Assembly (NCBI GenBank): GCA_000432335.1
Contig: HF995396.1
Coordinates: forward strand, 13,169 to 55,075
Reading direction: 5' to 3'
Length of the DNA: 41,907 nt
Source: Firmicutes bacterium CAG:646
Lineage (GTDB): Bacteria > Bacillota > Clostridia > Lachnospirales > Lachnospiraceae
The translations under genes were made by a program, and so were the position numbers. Under the pieces are notes generated by a model. The model was not told where the DNA came from. It did no database searches and saw nothing but the letters and a program-made list of their open reading frames with translations. Of this stretch, positions 9,024 to 18,134 are shown one piece after another. The stretch's first letter is position 1. Each line of letters opens with the position of its first letter.

Positions 9024-9896
9024 ATGCCCGATTTTGGTGATGCTGAAAGATGTGTTTTAAGTTATTTTACACAGGGGACAAGGATATCTTTTAAAAATAG
9101 AATTTTGGAAATTAAAGAAGCAGGTAAGCCAACATGCCCGTATGGAGAGCCTAAAACGGATATTTATATTCTTGCTGCTGATGATTTGGGGGAGGAAGAA
9201 ATAAAAATATCATATAAGAAAAAGAATGCAGATTTCCTTGAAAATAAGACAAATGCAGAAAGGGCAGAACAACTATTTGGAGCGGATTGGCGGGAGATAA
9301 TAGAAAATTCTACAACTGATATTCGAGATAAGTTTGAAAAAAGAATGCGTATTTATAAAGAGAAATTTGCCAGAACTGAAAAGGGAGCAATCACATTAGG
9401 ATGGAAATTTGAACTTATGAATAAACTTAGCGGGGAGCTTTCAGGGCAAATGAAATTGGACGTTAGCCAGGTATATGATGTGTATGCAGGAACAAACCTT
9501 CCAGATAGGAAGCGTAATGCATATGTAAATGGAAAAATTGTTCCGGAATCTGGTATTGCAGAATATATACTGATAACTGATAGCGTTAATTCAGCTCAGG
9601 AAATTATTGATAAGATGATTCCAATCAGCGAATATGTACAGATGAATCCCAATATCTATTTTGCTTGTAAAGCGCTTAATTATAGGACTTTTGCAGAAAA
9701 ATACGATGGGAATCGTCCATTAGCGGTTCAAGTGGAGTGGAGCATTAAAAATGAGAAATTAAAATCAAATTTAGTATTTGATCATCCGCTTGAAATGAAT
9801 GGAGATGAAATGGCTGCACGGTTAATTCAATGTCTGCAGTATCTGGGAATAAAAAATACCGATGATATTAATTCGGATAATACTGAGATGGAATAA
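9024..9896 (+). CDS. Putative type II restriction endonuclease (partner of the GGCC methylase)
   Basis: I do not recognise this 290-aa protein by family. It starts behind GGAGG and lies 31 nt upstream of a C5-cytosine methyltransferase, the usual place for the cognate nuclease. It holds a plausible PD-(D/E)xK core: Asp46 in PKTDIYIL and E59-I-K61 in EEEIKISYKKK, thirteen residues apart, followed by NADFLENKTNAERAEQLFG, in which Lys and Asn residues are spaced as in several restriction enzymes. There is no membrane segment. Codon use is AT-rich like its two neighbours. From memory it resembles neither R.HaeIII nor R.NgoPII, although the methylase is HaeIII-like. It could also be a specificity-unrelated accessory protein. 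Confidence 0.6.
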   Translation: MPDFGDAERCVLSYFTQGTRISFKNRILEIKEAGKPTCPYGEPKTDIYILAADDLGEEEIKISYKKKNADFLENKTNAERAEQLFGADWREIIENSTTDIRDKFEKRMRIYKEKFARTEKGAITLGWKFELMNKLSGELSGQMKLDVSQVYDVYAGTNLPDRKRNAYVNGKIVPESGIAEYILITDSVNSAQEIIDKMIPISEYVQMNPNIYFACKALNYRTFAEKYDGNRPLAVQVEWSIKNEKLKSNLVFDHPLEMNGDEMAARLIQCLQYLGIKNTDDINSDNTEME

Positions 9897-9927
9897 CATT
9901 GATAAAAAGAAAGATGAGGAAGCATTA

Positions 9928-10941
9928 ATGAACGTAATTAGTTTGTTTTCCGGCTGTGGAGGCTTAGATTTAGGATTTGAAAAGGCTGGATTTCGGATTC
10001 CTGTTGCAAATGAATTTGATAAAAGTATCTGGGAAACTTTTAAAATTAATCATCCCAAAAGTCATTTGATTGAAGGAGATATACGGCAGGTAAAAAAAGA
10101 AGATTTAGCACGGTATATTGATGGTAATGTTGATGGAATCATTGGGGGACCACCATGCCAATCATGGTCTGAAGCGGGCTCTTTGCGTGGAATTGAAGAC
10201 GCACGCGGTCAGTTATTTTATGATTATATTAGAATTTTAAAAGAGTTTACCCCACGATTTTTTTTGGCAGAAAATGTAAGTGGAATGTTGGCAAACAGAC
10301 ATTCAGAAGCTGTAAAAAACATAATTTCTCTATTTGATGAAGCCGGGTATGATGTTTCATTAACATTAGTTAATGCGAAAGATTATGGAGTTGCTGAGGA
10401 GAGGAAAAGAGTTTTTTACATTGGATTTAGGAAAGATCTTAAGATAGAGTTTTCTTTTCCTAAAGGATCTACAGAAGAAGACGGTAAAAAAATTACATTA
10501 AGAGATGTAATATGGGATTTACAGGAAACAGCTGTTCCAGCAGAGGAAAAAAATCATCATAATCCAAAGGCTATTAATAATAATGAATATTTTATAGGGG
10601 AATATTCACCTATTTTTATGAGCAGAAATCGTGTAAAGGCATGGGATGAGCAGGCGTATACAGTTCAGGCCAGTGGAAGACAGTGTCAGTTGCATCCTCA
10701 GGCGCCTAAAATGGTGAAATATGGAAAGAATGATTGTCGATTTGTTGAGGGAAAGGAACATTTGTATAGAAGAATGACCGTCCGAGAAATAGCGAGAGTA
10801 CAGGGATTTCCCGATGATTTCAAATTTGTATACGATGGTGTAAATGATGCATACAAAATGATTGGAAATGCAGTGCCGGTTAATCTTGCATATGAGATTG
10901 CAGTGGGAATCAAAGATGCTTTGAAAAATAAAAATGATTAG
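9928..10941 (+). CDS. C5-cytosine DNA methyltransferase, M.HaeIII-like (predicted GGCC)
   Basis: The start is the ATG at 9928 behind GAGGAA; an earlier in-frame ATG at 9862 would overlap the upstream gene and lacks a site. The 337-aa product shows motif I (LFSGCGGLDLGFEKAGF), motif IV with the catalytic Cys77 (GGPPCQSWSEAGSLRG), motif VI (AENV), motif VIII (ERKRVFYIGF), motif IX (TVREIARVQGFPDDF) and motif X (MIGNAVPVNLAYEIA). The target-recognition region (about 190-290, with YFIGEYSPIFMSRNRV and VQASGRQCQLHPQAP) closely matches what I recall of M.HaeIII, which methylates the inner cytosine of GGCC. It would protect host DNA from a partner nuclease, most likely the preceding gene. It is AT-rich and followed by a two-component gene after 35 nt. 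Confidence 0.92.
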   Translation: MNVISLFSGCGGLDLGFEKAGFRIPVANEFDKSIWETFKINHPKSHLIEGDIRQVKKEDLARYIDGNVDGIIGGPPCQSWSEAGSLRGIEDARGQLFYDYIRILKEFTPRFFLAENVSGMLANRHSEAVKNIISLFDEAGYDVSLTLVNAKDYGVAEERKRVFYIGFRKDLKIEFSFPKGSTEEDGKKITLRDVIWDLQETAVPAEEKNHHNPKAINNNEYFIGEYSPIFMSRNRVKAWDEQAYTVQASGRQCQLHPQAPKMVKYGKNDCRFVEGKEHLYRRMTVREIARVQGFPDDFKFVYDGVNDAYKMIGNAVPVNLAYEIAVGIKDALKNKND

Positions 10942-10976
10942 ACTAGTAAGGAAATATTATAAAGGGGCAAAAACTT

Positions 10977-11660
10977 ATGCACACAATTTTAATTGTAGAA
11001 GATGATGTCAATATCAGTTCTCTATTGCGGGAAACGCTGGAGCGTGAGGGGTATGCCTGTGTTCAGGCGTTTTCCGGGACAGAGGCGAGGATGTTATTAT
11101 CCGAAAATTCGTATGCGGTGGTGTTGTTGGATCTGATGCTTCCCGGTATCTCCGGGGAAGAGGTGTTAAAGGAGATCCGGCAAAGAGGAAAGACCCCGGT
11201 GATCGTGCTGACTGCCAAGGATACCATTGATGATAAGGTGGAGTTTCTTCGCAGCGGTGCGGATGATTATGTGACGAAGCCGTTTGATATTAAGGAGGTA
11301 GCTGCCCGGGTGGAGGTGCAGATTCGGCGAATGGGAGGAGAGACGAAGGATAAGGCGCCGAAAGAATTGCAGTATCAGGGATTGGTATTAGATAAAGAAG
11401 GATTTCGGGTGATTGTGGAAGGCAGGGAACTGGCGAAGATCACGAAGCAGGAGTTTGCCATTCTTGAACTGCTTTTGAAGCATCCGAAAAAGGTATTTAG
11501 CAAAGAAGAGATTTTTGAGTATGCATGGGACGAGCCGTATATGGGGGAGACGAAGACGCTGGATGTGCATATCAGCAATATCCGAAAAAAGATCAAGGAG
11601 GTCTCTGAAAAGGAGTATATAGAGACGGTGTGGGGGATTGGCTACCGGCTGCATCCGTAA
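10977..11660 (+). CDS. OmpR-family response regulator (first ABC module)
   Basis: This is a 227-aa receiver plus winged-helix regulator: acidic pair at residues 9-10, phospho-acceptor Asp52 in VVLLDLMLPG, Lys101 in YVTKPFD, and C-terminal TLDVHISNIRKKIKE and TVWGIGYRL. The ATG follows AAGGGG at a good spacing. The following genes encode an ABC ATPase, a membrane permease and a histidine kinase, so this is the regulator of a bacitracin/lantibiotic-type detoxification or sensing module. It lies only 35 nt after the methylase and no good promoter was seen in that gap, so some read-through from the restriction island is possible. Confidence 0.92.
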   Translation: MHTILIVEDDVNISSLLRETLEREGYACVQAFSGTEARMLLSENSYAVVLLDLMLPGISGEEVLKEIRQRGKTPVIVLTAKDTIDDKVEFLRSGADDYVTKPFDIKEVAARVEVQIRRMGGETKDKAPKELQYQGLVLDKEGFRVIVEGRELAKITKQEFAILELLLKHPKKVFSKEEIFEYAWDEPYMGETKTLDVHISNIRKKIKEVSEKEYIETVWGIGYRLHP

Positions 11661-11697
11661 TTTTGGGTACTGTGAATAGAGTGAATGGTAACGAATC

Positions 11698-11751
11698 TTT
11701 ACTCTTTTTTTACTTTTTATTTGCGAATGATTAGCTTTTCATTTGTAGAAT
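11698..11751 (+). promoter_or_regulatory. Candidate regulator boxes and promoter before the ABC genes
   Basis: Two copies of TTTACT (11698-11703 and 11709-11714) lie 11 bp apart on the same face of the helix, as expected for a dimeric OmpR-type regulator. A TAGAAT -10 candidate follows at 11746-11751 with only a weak -35 (TTGCGA at 11721). The arrangement suggests activator-dependent transcription of the transporter by the upstream regulator. This is inferred from repeats only. Confidence 0.35.
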
Positions 11752-11779
11752 AAGGTCAGAAAGAAAAAAGGAGAGAAAA

Positions 11780-12700
11780 ATGATGAGTGAGTATTTGTTA
11801 AGTACGAGTGGTCTGACGAAGCAGTTCGGGAAGCATAAGGCTGTCAATGACGTTAATCTTCATGTGAAGAAGGGGGCGATTTACGGATTTATCGGCAGAA
11901 ATGGGGCTGGCAAGACCACATTTTTGAAGATGATCTGCGGACTCTCCAAACCGACTTACGGAGAGATTGAATTGTTTGGCTATAAGAATGAGGGGCTGAA
12001 AAATGTTCGTTCCAGAATCAGTTGTCTGATCGAAGCGCCGGGGCTGTATGGAAATATGTCTGCCAGTGAGAATCTGGCGGTTAAGTGTAAGCTTTTTGGC
12101 ATCAACGATAAGAAGTATATGGATAAGATTCTGGATACGGTGGGGCTTTCTAAGGTGGGAAAAAAGAAAGCAAAGCATTTTTCCCTGGGTATGAAGCAGC
12201 GGCTGGGGATTGGGCTTGCCCTTGTGGGAGAGCCGGATCTTCTGGTGCTGGATGAGCCGATCAACGGTTTGGATCCTCAGGGAATTGCAGAAATACGGGA
12301 TATGATCCTGAGATTGAGGGATGAACAGAATATGACGATTCTGATTTCCAGTCATATTTTGGAGGAATTATCTAAGATTGCTACCCATTACGGAATTATT
12401 CATCAGGGGAGTTTGCTGCAGGAGCTTACCCGGGAAGAATTGATGCAGCGATGCAGTGAACGTATGGAAATCACACTGGCAGATCCGAAGCAGGCGCTTC
12501 CAGTGCTGGATCGAATGGGATTTACCAATTATCAGGTGATAGATAAGAATACGATCCATATTTATGAGCGGTTAAATGAGAGCGCGCAGGTAAATATGGA
12601 GCTTTCCCAGGCCGGAATTTTGGTGAAGGGAATTGGTATTACCAGTGAAGAACTGGAAAATTATTTCTTAAATCTGACAGGGGGTGCCCGAAATGCTTAA
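11780..12700 (+). CDS. ABC transporter ATP-binding protein, BcrA-like
   Basis: The 306-aa ATPase carries Walker A GRNGAGKTTFLK (about 38-49), signature FSLGMKQRLGIG, Walker B LLVLDEPINGLDP and a switch His in ISSHILEEL. The roughly 80-residue C-terminal extension is typical of single-ATPase exporters of the BcrA/lantibiotic-immunity group. It would energise the membrane protein encoded next, with which it overlaps by 8 nt. An AAGGAG site precedes tandem ATGs at 11780 and 11783. The substrate is likely a peptide antibiotic by analogy with family and regulatory context, but this is not shown by the sequence. Confidence 0.92.
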   Translation: MMSEYLLSTSGLTKQFGKHKAVNDVNLHVKKGAIYGFIGRNGAGKTTFLKMICGLSKPTYGEIELFGYKNEGLKNVRSRISCLIEAPGLYGNMSASENLAVKCKLFGINDKKYMDKILDTVGLSKVGKKKAKHFSLGMKQRLGIGLALVGEPDLLVLDEPINGLDPQGIAEIRDMILRLRDEQNMTILISSHILEELSKIATHYGIIHQGSLLQELTREELMQRCSERMEITLADPKQALPVLDRMGFTNYQVIDKNTIHIYERLNESAQVNMELSQAGILVKGIGITSEELENYFLNLTGGARNA

Positions 12701-13544
12701 TGTGATCAAAATGGAATTATATCGGATGTTCCGAACGAAAAGTCTGTATGTGATTTGGCTGATTCTTGCGGCTGGGATTTTATTTACCACAACCCTGGTA
12801 GAGGACGAGATGAATTTTTATACGGCGGAGGAAAGGCAGGAGCAGTATGAGTATGCCACGGGAGAAAAGAGCGGGGAACCGGTAAATATTGGTTTATCGG
12901 TAACAACGCCCACAAAACCGGGTGAGGATGTATCGGTATTCGATCTGTTTTATGCCAATATATCGGGAAAGTTTATTGTTCTGTTTATGGTTATTTTTAC
13001 TGTTCTTTATTCTTCGGCGGATATGAGCAGCGGCTATATCAAGAATGTTGCGGGGCAGCTTAAGGACAGGGGGAGTTTGGTACTTGCAAAAGCGGCGGCA
13101 TTGTTTGTCTATGTTGTTTTGACAATCCTTATTTTTGCAGGCGTACAGGCAATCAGTAATGCGTTGTTTTTTGATCGGTTCGTTCTGGGTCCATGGAAGG
13201 ATTTTCTGGCGTACGGCGGCGTACAGGTTGTGCTTCATTTTGCTTTTGTGATGGTGGCTATGTGTTTTACGATTGTGTTTCGCAATCAGGTGCTCAGTAT
13301 GGTCACGGTTATTTGTATGTGTATGAACGTACTGACGATTTTGTATGGTTTTGTTGATAAGATGATCGCCGATATGGGGATCAAAGGATTTCAGATGATT
13401 GATTATACGGTAGGCGGTAAGATGATGGCGCTTCCTATGAAAATAACCGGGCAGGCAGCGGGAAGTTCCTGTGCAGTGGGAGTGGCTTTTGCAGTACTGA
13501 CCGTAGGAATCGGGTATCTTGTATTTAGAAAGAGAGATATTTAG
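12693..13544 (+). CDS. ABC-2 type permease of the BcrA-like transporter
   Basis: The ATG at 12693 is chosen because AGGGGG lies 8 nt upstream; a GTG at 12684 is in frame but overlaps that site. The 283-aa product begins with a cytoplasmic stretch (MLNVIKMELYRMFRTKS) and has about six hydrophobic segments, with an extracytoplasmic loop of roughly 65 residues after the first one. This matches the ABC-2 permeases that pair with BcrA-type ATPases. The start overlaps the ATPase stop, and its TAG stop directly abuts the ATG of the histidine kinase, so the three are translationally linked. Confidence 0.88.
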   Translation: MLNVIKMELYRMFRTKSLYVIWLILAAGILFTTTLVEDEMNFYTAEERQEQYEYATGEKSGEPVNIGLSVTTPTKPGEDVSVFDLFYANISGKFIVLFMVIFTVLYSSADMSSGYIKNVAGQLKDRGSLVLAKAAALFVYVVLTILIFAGVQAISNALFFDRFVLGPWKDFLAYGGVQVVLHFAFVMVAMCFTIVFRNQVLSMVTVICMCMNVLTILYGFVDKMIADMGIKGFQMIDYTVGGKMMALPMKITGQAAGSSCAVGVAFAVLTVGIGYLVFRKRDI

Positions 13545-14447
13545 ATGAAGATAGCAGTGGGAGTTTTAGGATGTATTGTCCTTGCGCTTCTTTGGATTTT
13601 GATAAGTTACAGGCGGCAGATTAAGAGTATCTGCCGCCAGCTTCAGTTTCTGGAAAAGTATGAAAGTAATATGATTATCACGAGTGAAGTGACGGCAGGA
13701 GGTCTTGGAGATCTTACAAGGCTTTTAAATGAGAGTTTGCAGCGGCAGAAAAAAGAGAGAATGCAGAATCTGAAAAGGGAACGGATGATCGCAGAGATTT
13801 ACACGAATCTGTCTCATGATATCCGCACGCCTCTCACTTCTCTGGATGGGTATTTTCAGCTTTTGGAAGAAGCGGAGCAGGAGAGTGACCGGCAGCGATA
13901 TCTGAAGGTTATTCAGGAGAGGATAGCCAGTTTAAAGGAAATGTTGGAGGAGCTATTTACCTATACAAAGCTGCAAAGTGATGAATATCAACTGAAAATG
14001 GAGCGGCAGAATCTGAATCAGATCGTAAAAGAAACTTTATTTTCTTATTATGACAGTTGGATGGAGCGGGACATTACGCCGGTGATCGACCTGGCGGAGA
14101 AGTCTGTATTTGTCAATGGGAATGAACAGGCGATCCGCCGGACGATTCAGAATATCATTAAAAATGGTCTGGATCACGGCAGAAAGGAGATATGGATTTC
14201 TCTGAAAGAAGAGGAAGGAGAGGCGGTTCTCGTTTTCAGAAATAAGATGGGGCAGGAGGAAGAAATTGACACGGAGCGGATTTTTGAACGGTTTTATAAG
14301 GCGGATGAAGCCAGAAGTAAGAATTCTACAGGACTGGGACTTTCCATTGCCAAAGGTTTTGTGGAGAGAATGAATGGAAGGATTCAGGCAGTGGTGGAGG
14401 ATGGCTGGTTTTCTATTGTGATTCGATTAAAAGAGGTACAGGAATAA
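13545..14447 (+). CDS. Sensor histidine kinase of the first ABC module
   Basis: The 300-aa kinase has a single N-terminal membrane segment (about 3-21) and no real extracellular domain, so it probably senses through the transporter, as intramembrane-sensing kinases do. The H-box is NLSHDIRTPLTS with His91; an N-box (IIKNGLDHG) and a final G-box (STGLGLSIAKGFVERMNG) are present. The region between them (FRNKMGQEEEID) lacks the classic DxGxG but matches the shortened form common in this kinase group. It starts on the base after the permease stop. Its partner regulator would be the product at 10977, completing a regulator-ATPase-permease-kinase cassette. Confidence 0.9.
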   Translation: MKIAVGVLGCIVLALLWILISYRRQIKSICRQLQFLEKYESNMIITSEVTAGGLGDLTRLLNESLQRQKKERMQNLKRERMIAEIYTNLSHDIRTPLTSLDGYFQLLEEAEQESDRQRYLKVIQERIASLKEMLEELFTYTKLQSDEYQLKMERQNLNQIVKETLFSYYDSWMERDITPVIDLAEKSVFVNGNEQAIRRTIQNIIKNGLDHGRKEIWISLKEEEGEAVLVFRNKMGQEEEIDTERIFERFYKADEARSKNSTGLGLSIAKGFVERMNGRIQAVVEDGWFSIVIRLKEVQE

Positions 14448-14457
14448 ATTTCTATCG

Positions 14458-14495
14458 TGTAACCAGATTGTAATCTCTCTTTGTTATGATAAAAT
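14458..14495 (+). promoter_or_regulatory. Direct-repeat operator and promoter of the second ABC module
   Basis: TGTAA at 14458-14462 and 14469-14473 repeat with 11-bp spacing, consistent with an OmpR-type regulator dimer. The second copy overlaps a TTGTAA -35 candidate (14468-14473), and TAAAAT at 14490-14495 gives a 16-nt spacer. The ATPase gene starts 26 nt later behind AAGGGAG. Confidence 0.45.
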
Positions 14496-14521
14496 CAACA
14501 TAACGAAGGGAGATATTTTTT

Positions 14522-15211
14522 ATGAAGATTCTGGAAACAAAGCATTTGAAAAAATATTATGGCGAGGGGGACAGTCTGGTAAAGGCTGTAGATGATATCA
14601 ATATTTCCGTGGAAAAGGGGGAATTTGTGGCGATTGTGGGAACCTCAGGTTCCGGAAAAACGTCTCTTTTGAATTTATTGGGGGGCTTAGATTATGCGGA
14701 CAGCGGAGAGGTGATCATCGGCGGGCAGTCTCTTTTACATATGAAGGATGAAGAGCGAACGGTATTTCGCAGAAGAAATATCGGATTTATTTTTCAGAAT
14801 TATAACCTGGTGTCTATGTTAAATGTGTATAAGAATGTGGTCTTACCTATTCGACTGGACGGAAATAAACCGGACGAGGAATTTGTCAGTGAGATTTTGA
14901 AGTTGTTGGGGCTGACAGAAAAGGTGAAAAACCGTCCCAATCAATTATCGGGAGGACAGCAGCAGAGAGTTGCCATTGCAAGGGCTTTGGCTGCAAAGCC
15001 TCAGATTGTTCTTGCTGATGAACCGACGGGAAATCTGGACAGCCGGACCAGCGCGGAGGTGATGGGACTTTTGCAGATGACCAGCCGGGAATTTAATCAG
15101 ACGATTATCATGATTACGCACAATGAGGAGATTGCTCAGCTGGCAGACCGGATTATCCATCTGGAGGACGGAAAAGTAGTGGGAGGTGACGACCATGTTT
15201 CAAAATTCTAA
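14522..15211 (+). CDS. ABC transporter ATP-binding protein, BceA/LolD-like
   Basis: This 229-aa ATPase is complete: Walker A GTSGSGKTSLLN (about 40-51), Q-loop FIFQNYNLV, signature LSGGQQQRVAIARAL, Walker B IVLADEPTGNLDS and switch His in ITHNEE. Sequence and length fit the MacB/LolD/BceA class that works with FtsX-type permeases, and the next gene is such a permease. The permease is broken (see 15195-17541), so this ATPase probably no longer has a functional partner here. The stop overlaps the permease start region. It has its own promoter-like sequence upstream. Confidence 0.93.
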   Translation: MKILETKHLKKYYGEGDSLVKAVDDINISVEKGEFVAIVGTSGSGKTSLLNLLGGLDYADSGEVIIGGQSLLHMKDEERTVFRRRNIGFIFQNYNLVSMLNVYKNVVLPIRLDGNKPDEEFVSEILKLLGLTEKVKNRPNQLSGGQQQRVAIARALAAKPQIVLADEPTGNLDSRTSAEVMGLLQMTSREFNQTIIMITHNEEIAQLADRIIHLEDGKVVGGDDHVSKF

Positions 15212-17541
15212 TCAGGAAGTGTTGAAGGAGCTGGCGAAGGATAATTATACCTCTCATAAAAGCAGGAATCGGATCGCAATCCTGGTGATCGCCCTCACCA
15301 CACTTTTAATCACTGCGGTCTGGACGGTGGGAATCAGTTTTATCTCCACGATGAGTAATTATGGGGAATCTTCGCCGGGGCCGGGATGTGAGGGAAATAT
15401 TAACGGTACGGATGAGACGCGGGAAAAATTGAAAAATCTTCCCCAGATTGAATGGGCAGATATGGCGAGGGAGTGCAGTATGGTAGCGCTTCACAATGAG
15501 GAGTTTGCCGGAATGACGGTACGGCTTCTGGCACCGGATCAGGAGTATTTTCAGCACAACTTTGTGGAATTGGTTGAGGGAAGATTTGCTGAAAATGCGC
15601 AGGAGATCGTTATTTCTGATACGATGGCGAAGCGACTGGGACTGAAACCGGTTGTGGGAGCCAAGCTTGAGCTTCTGGTGATGCTGGGGGCGGATGACAA
15701 TATGGCGGAGACGTCCATGGAGTTTACCGTCACAGGATATTATAAGAATCCTCTGATTAATATCAGCGAGATTTATGATGAGATTTATACCGTACCGGAA
15801 TTTATCGAGACGTATAATCCGGTGATGAAAGAGCGGTCTCAGCCGATCTACGTGAAGCTGAATAACCTGAATCCCCTTTTATTTAAGACAGATATCATGA
15901 GTAAACTGCAGGAGGCAAGTGATCTGGCAGGAGGAACGGGCATTGGGACAAAACATACCCAGAGTCTGAGCGATATGATGATCAGTGTGGGTCCGGCGCT
16001 GCTGTTTGTGGCATTTATTATTTTGAGCGGTTATTTCCTTATTTATAATATCTTTTATATTTCCACATCTTCTGATATCCGCTGGTTTGGCATGATGAAA
16101 ACCATTGGAACTACGGCAAAGCAGTTAAAATATATTTTGATGTGTCAGATTCGGCGTCTGGCATTGATCGGTATTGTCTTTGGTATTCTTTTGGGATATC
16201 TGGTGGGAAATAAGATCGGTCCGAGAATCATGGAACAGACGATGTACGGGATGTTTTATGAAGCCCCAAGTATTTTGGCAGTGGGCATTCTGGGAGCAGG
16301 ATTTGCCTGGCTCACCGTATATATCAGTGCGCTGAAATCATTGAAGCTGGCGTGTAATATTTCTCTGGTGGAAGCGGCATGATTTTTCTGGTTTCCTGTA
16401 ATGCCATGCTGGGGTATTCTGTGGATAATATGGTAGAACGGTATAATATGAACGATGCGAGAATCTTTCACAGTGGGGCATGGTGGTGGTTGGAAGAAGC
16501 ATATCAGCCGATTTCCAGTGATCTGCCTAAGGAGATCGAAGAACCTCCCTTTGTGACGGATGTGGAGGTTATGTATCGGGCGAGAACGATGCCGGATTAT
16601 GAGGAAGACGCCTGGGGAAGACAGTATACAGATTCTTCCGCCGAGGTATCTTTGGGCGGCGCATTGAAGGAGGAAATGGAGACTTGTGCTGGAAGCGAAG
16701 CCTTTTTGAATACGTATGGAGATCATGGAATCTCGGAACAGGCGGCGAATAATCGCTGGAAAATGAGAATTCTGGGAGTTCCCGCAGGGATGATCGAGCA
16801 GGAGATGGCGTACAGCCGGGAGATCAGGTTTCCATCGGATTTTATGATGGAGCAGGAAATTGTGTGGAAAAGGAACTGACAGTTTTGGCAGTGATCGAGA
16901 AAGAAAATATGTATAGTACCAATGATTTTGGAACTTCCAATATTATTCTGTCAGACACACTGTTCAAAGAATTGTATCCCGATTATGAACAGAGGATCAG
17001 TAATATTGAGATTTGGACAGAAAAAGAGATCACAAAAGAGCAGCATCAGCAGCTGAATACTTTGATGGGAAAAGAACACAGTACCCAGTTAAATCTGGAT
17101 TCCCGGTATGATACCCGAGAACAGATGAACGGGCAGAAGGAAACATTTTTGTTCATAGGATTTTTCCTGGCAGCGCTTTTGGGGATTATTGGTATTTCTA
17201 ATTTGATCAATACGATTGCTTCCGATGTATTTTCCAGAAAGATAGAACTGGCGTCCATGCAGTCGATTGGTATGACGAAGAAACAGCTGTGGGCGATGCT
17301 TCTGATAGATACGGTAAAATTTACCAGTGTTGCGGTTCTTCTGATGTTGATTGTGGGAGGAGTTTTGTCTTATCTGATTACGCAGTCTTCTCTGTTTACA
17401 GGGTTTAATGTCGGGATTTTCCTTCTTTCCGCAGGACTTTTGATCCTCCTGGTGGCGGTGATCTGTGTGCTTATGACATGGTCGCTGGTAAAAGTTTTAA
17501 ATCAGAAATCGATTGTTGAAAGATTGCGGGAAATTGAGTAA
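15195..17541 (+). pseudogene. FtsX/BceB-type ABC permease, broken by a deletion and a frameshift
   Basis: Three consecutive reading frames together read as one large FtsX-family permease. Part 1 (15195-16382, ATG behind GGAGGTG) has the first membrane segment, an extracellular domain and three more membrane segments, ending KLACNISLVEAA then stop. Part 2 (frame of 16379-16879) resumes in the middle of the next membrane segment (MIFLVSCNAMLGYS) and the second extracellular domain. The loop and the start of that membrane segment that should link the parts are missing, so a deletion not divisible by three is inferred at about 16378. Part 3 (frame of 16864-17541) holds the final FtsX domain. At 16859-16866 TGTGTGG replaces an expected TGTGG; removing one TG joins QEIV to EKELTV. 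A functional full-length permease is not possible without recoding. Confidence 0.85.
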
Positions 17542-17550
17542 AATGAAGTC

Positions 17551-18134
17551 ATGAATACGAAAATTTTGATTGTAGAAGATGACAGGATGTTAAACGAGGG
17601 CATTGCGTATGCCCTCCGTAAAAAAAATATCTGGTGTATAGTGCGGGAACGCTGGAGGAAGCGGAAACGTATCTGAACCAGTCGGTGAATCTGGTGATTT
17701 TGGATATTAATCTGCCGGATGGAGATGGAAGAGAGTTTCTGAAGAAGGTGCGCGGGAATAATCCGGTGCCGGTGCTGCTTTGCAGGATAGAGGTACTGCT
17801 AAAGCATGTCGGAAATATGGAGGGACAGTTTTATTACTGTGGAACGCTGGCGTATGATTTTAAGGAGAAGCTGCTCAGAAAGGGGGAGAGCTTTGTAAAG
17901 CTTACAGCCACGGAGATCCGTCTTTTGGAGGTTTTTTTGAAACATCGGAATCAGGTGCTCACCAGGGAGCAGCTTTTGGGTCTGGTATGGGATGCCTACG
18001 AGAATTATGTGGATGAGAAAACACTGAATGTAAATATCCGACGGCTGAGAGAAAAAATCGAAGATGATCCCAAAGAACCTGTATATATTAAAACGGTTTT
18101 CGGTATTGGCTATAAATGGAGCGATAAAGTATGA
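17551..18134 (+). pseudogene. OmpR-family response regulator, broken by a frameshift and an internal deletion
   Basis: The gene opens normally (MNTKILIVEDDRMLNEG), but at an A8 run (17620-17627) the frame is lost and a stop follows at 17674-17676. One more A would give RKKKYLVYSAGT and continue into the second fragment (17634-18134). That fragment keeps the phospho-acceptor Asp in LVILDINLPDGDG and a full winged-helix domain, but jumps from NNPVPVLL directly to CRIEVLLKHVG. About 30-35 residues normally between these, with the conserved Thr and Lys of the receiver, are absent in frame. The regulator is therefore damaged twice. It precedes the kinase at 18131, overlapping by ATGA. A sequencing error could explain the A-run change but not the deletion. 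Confidence 0.85.
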
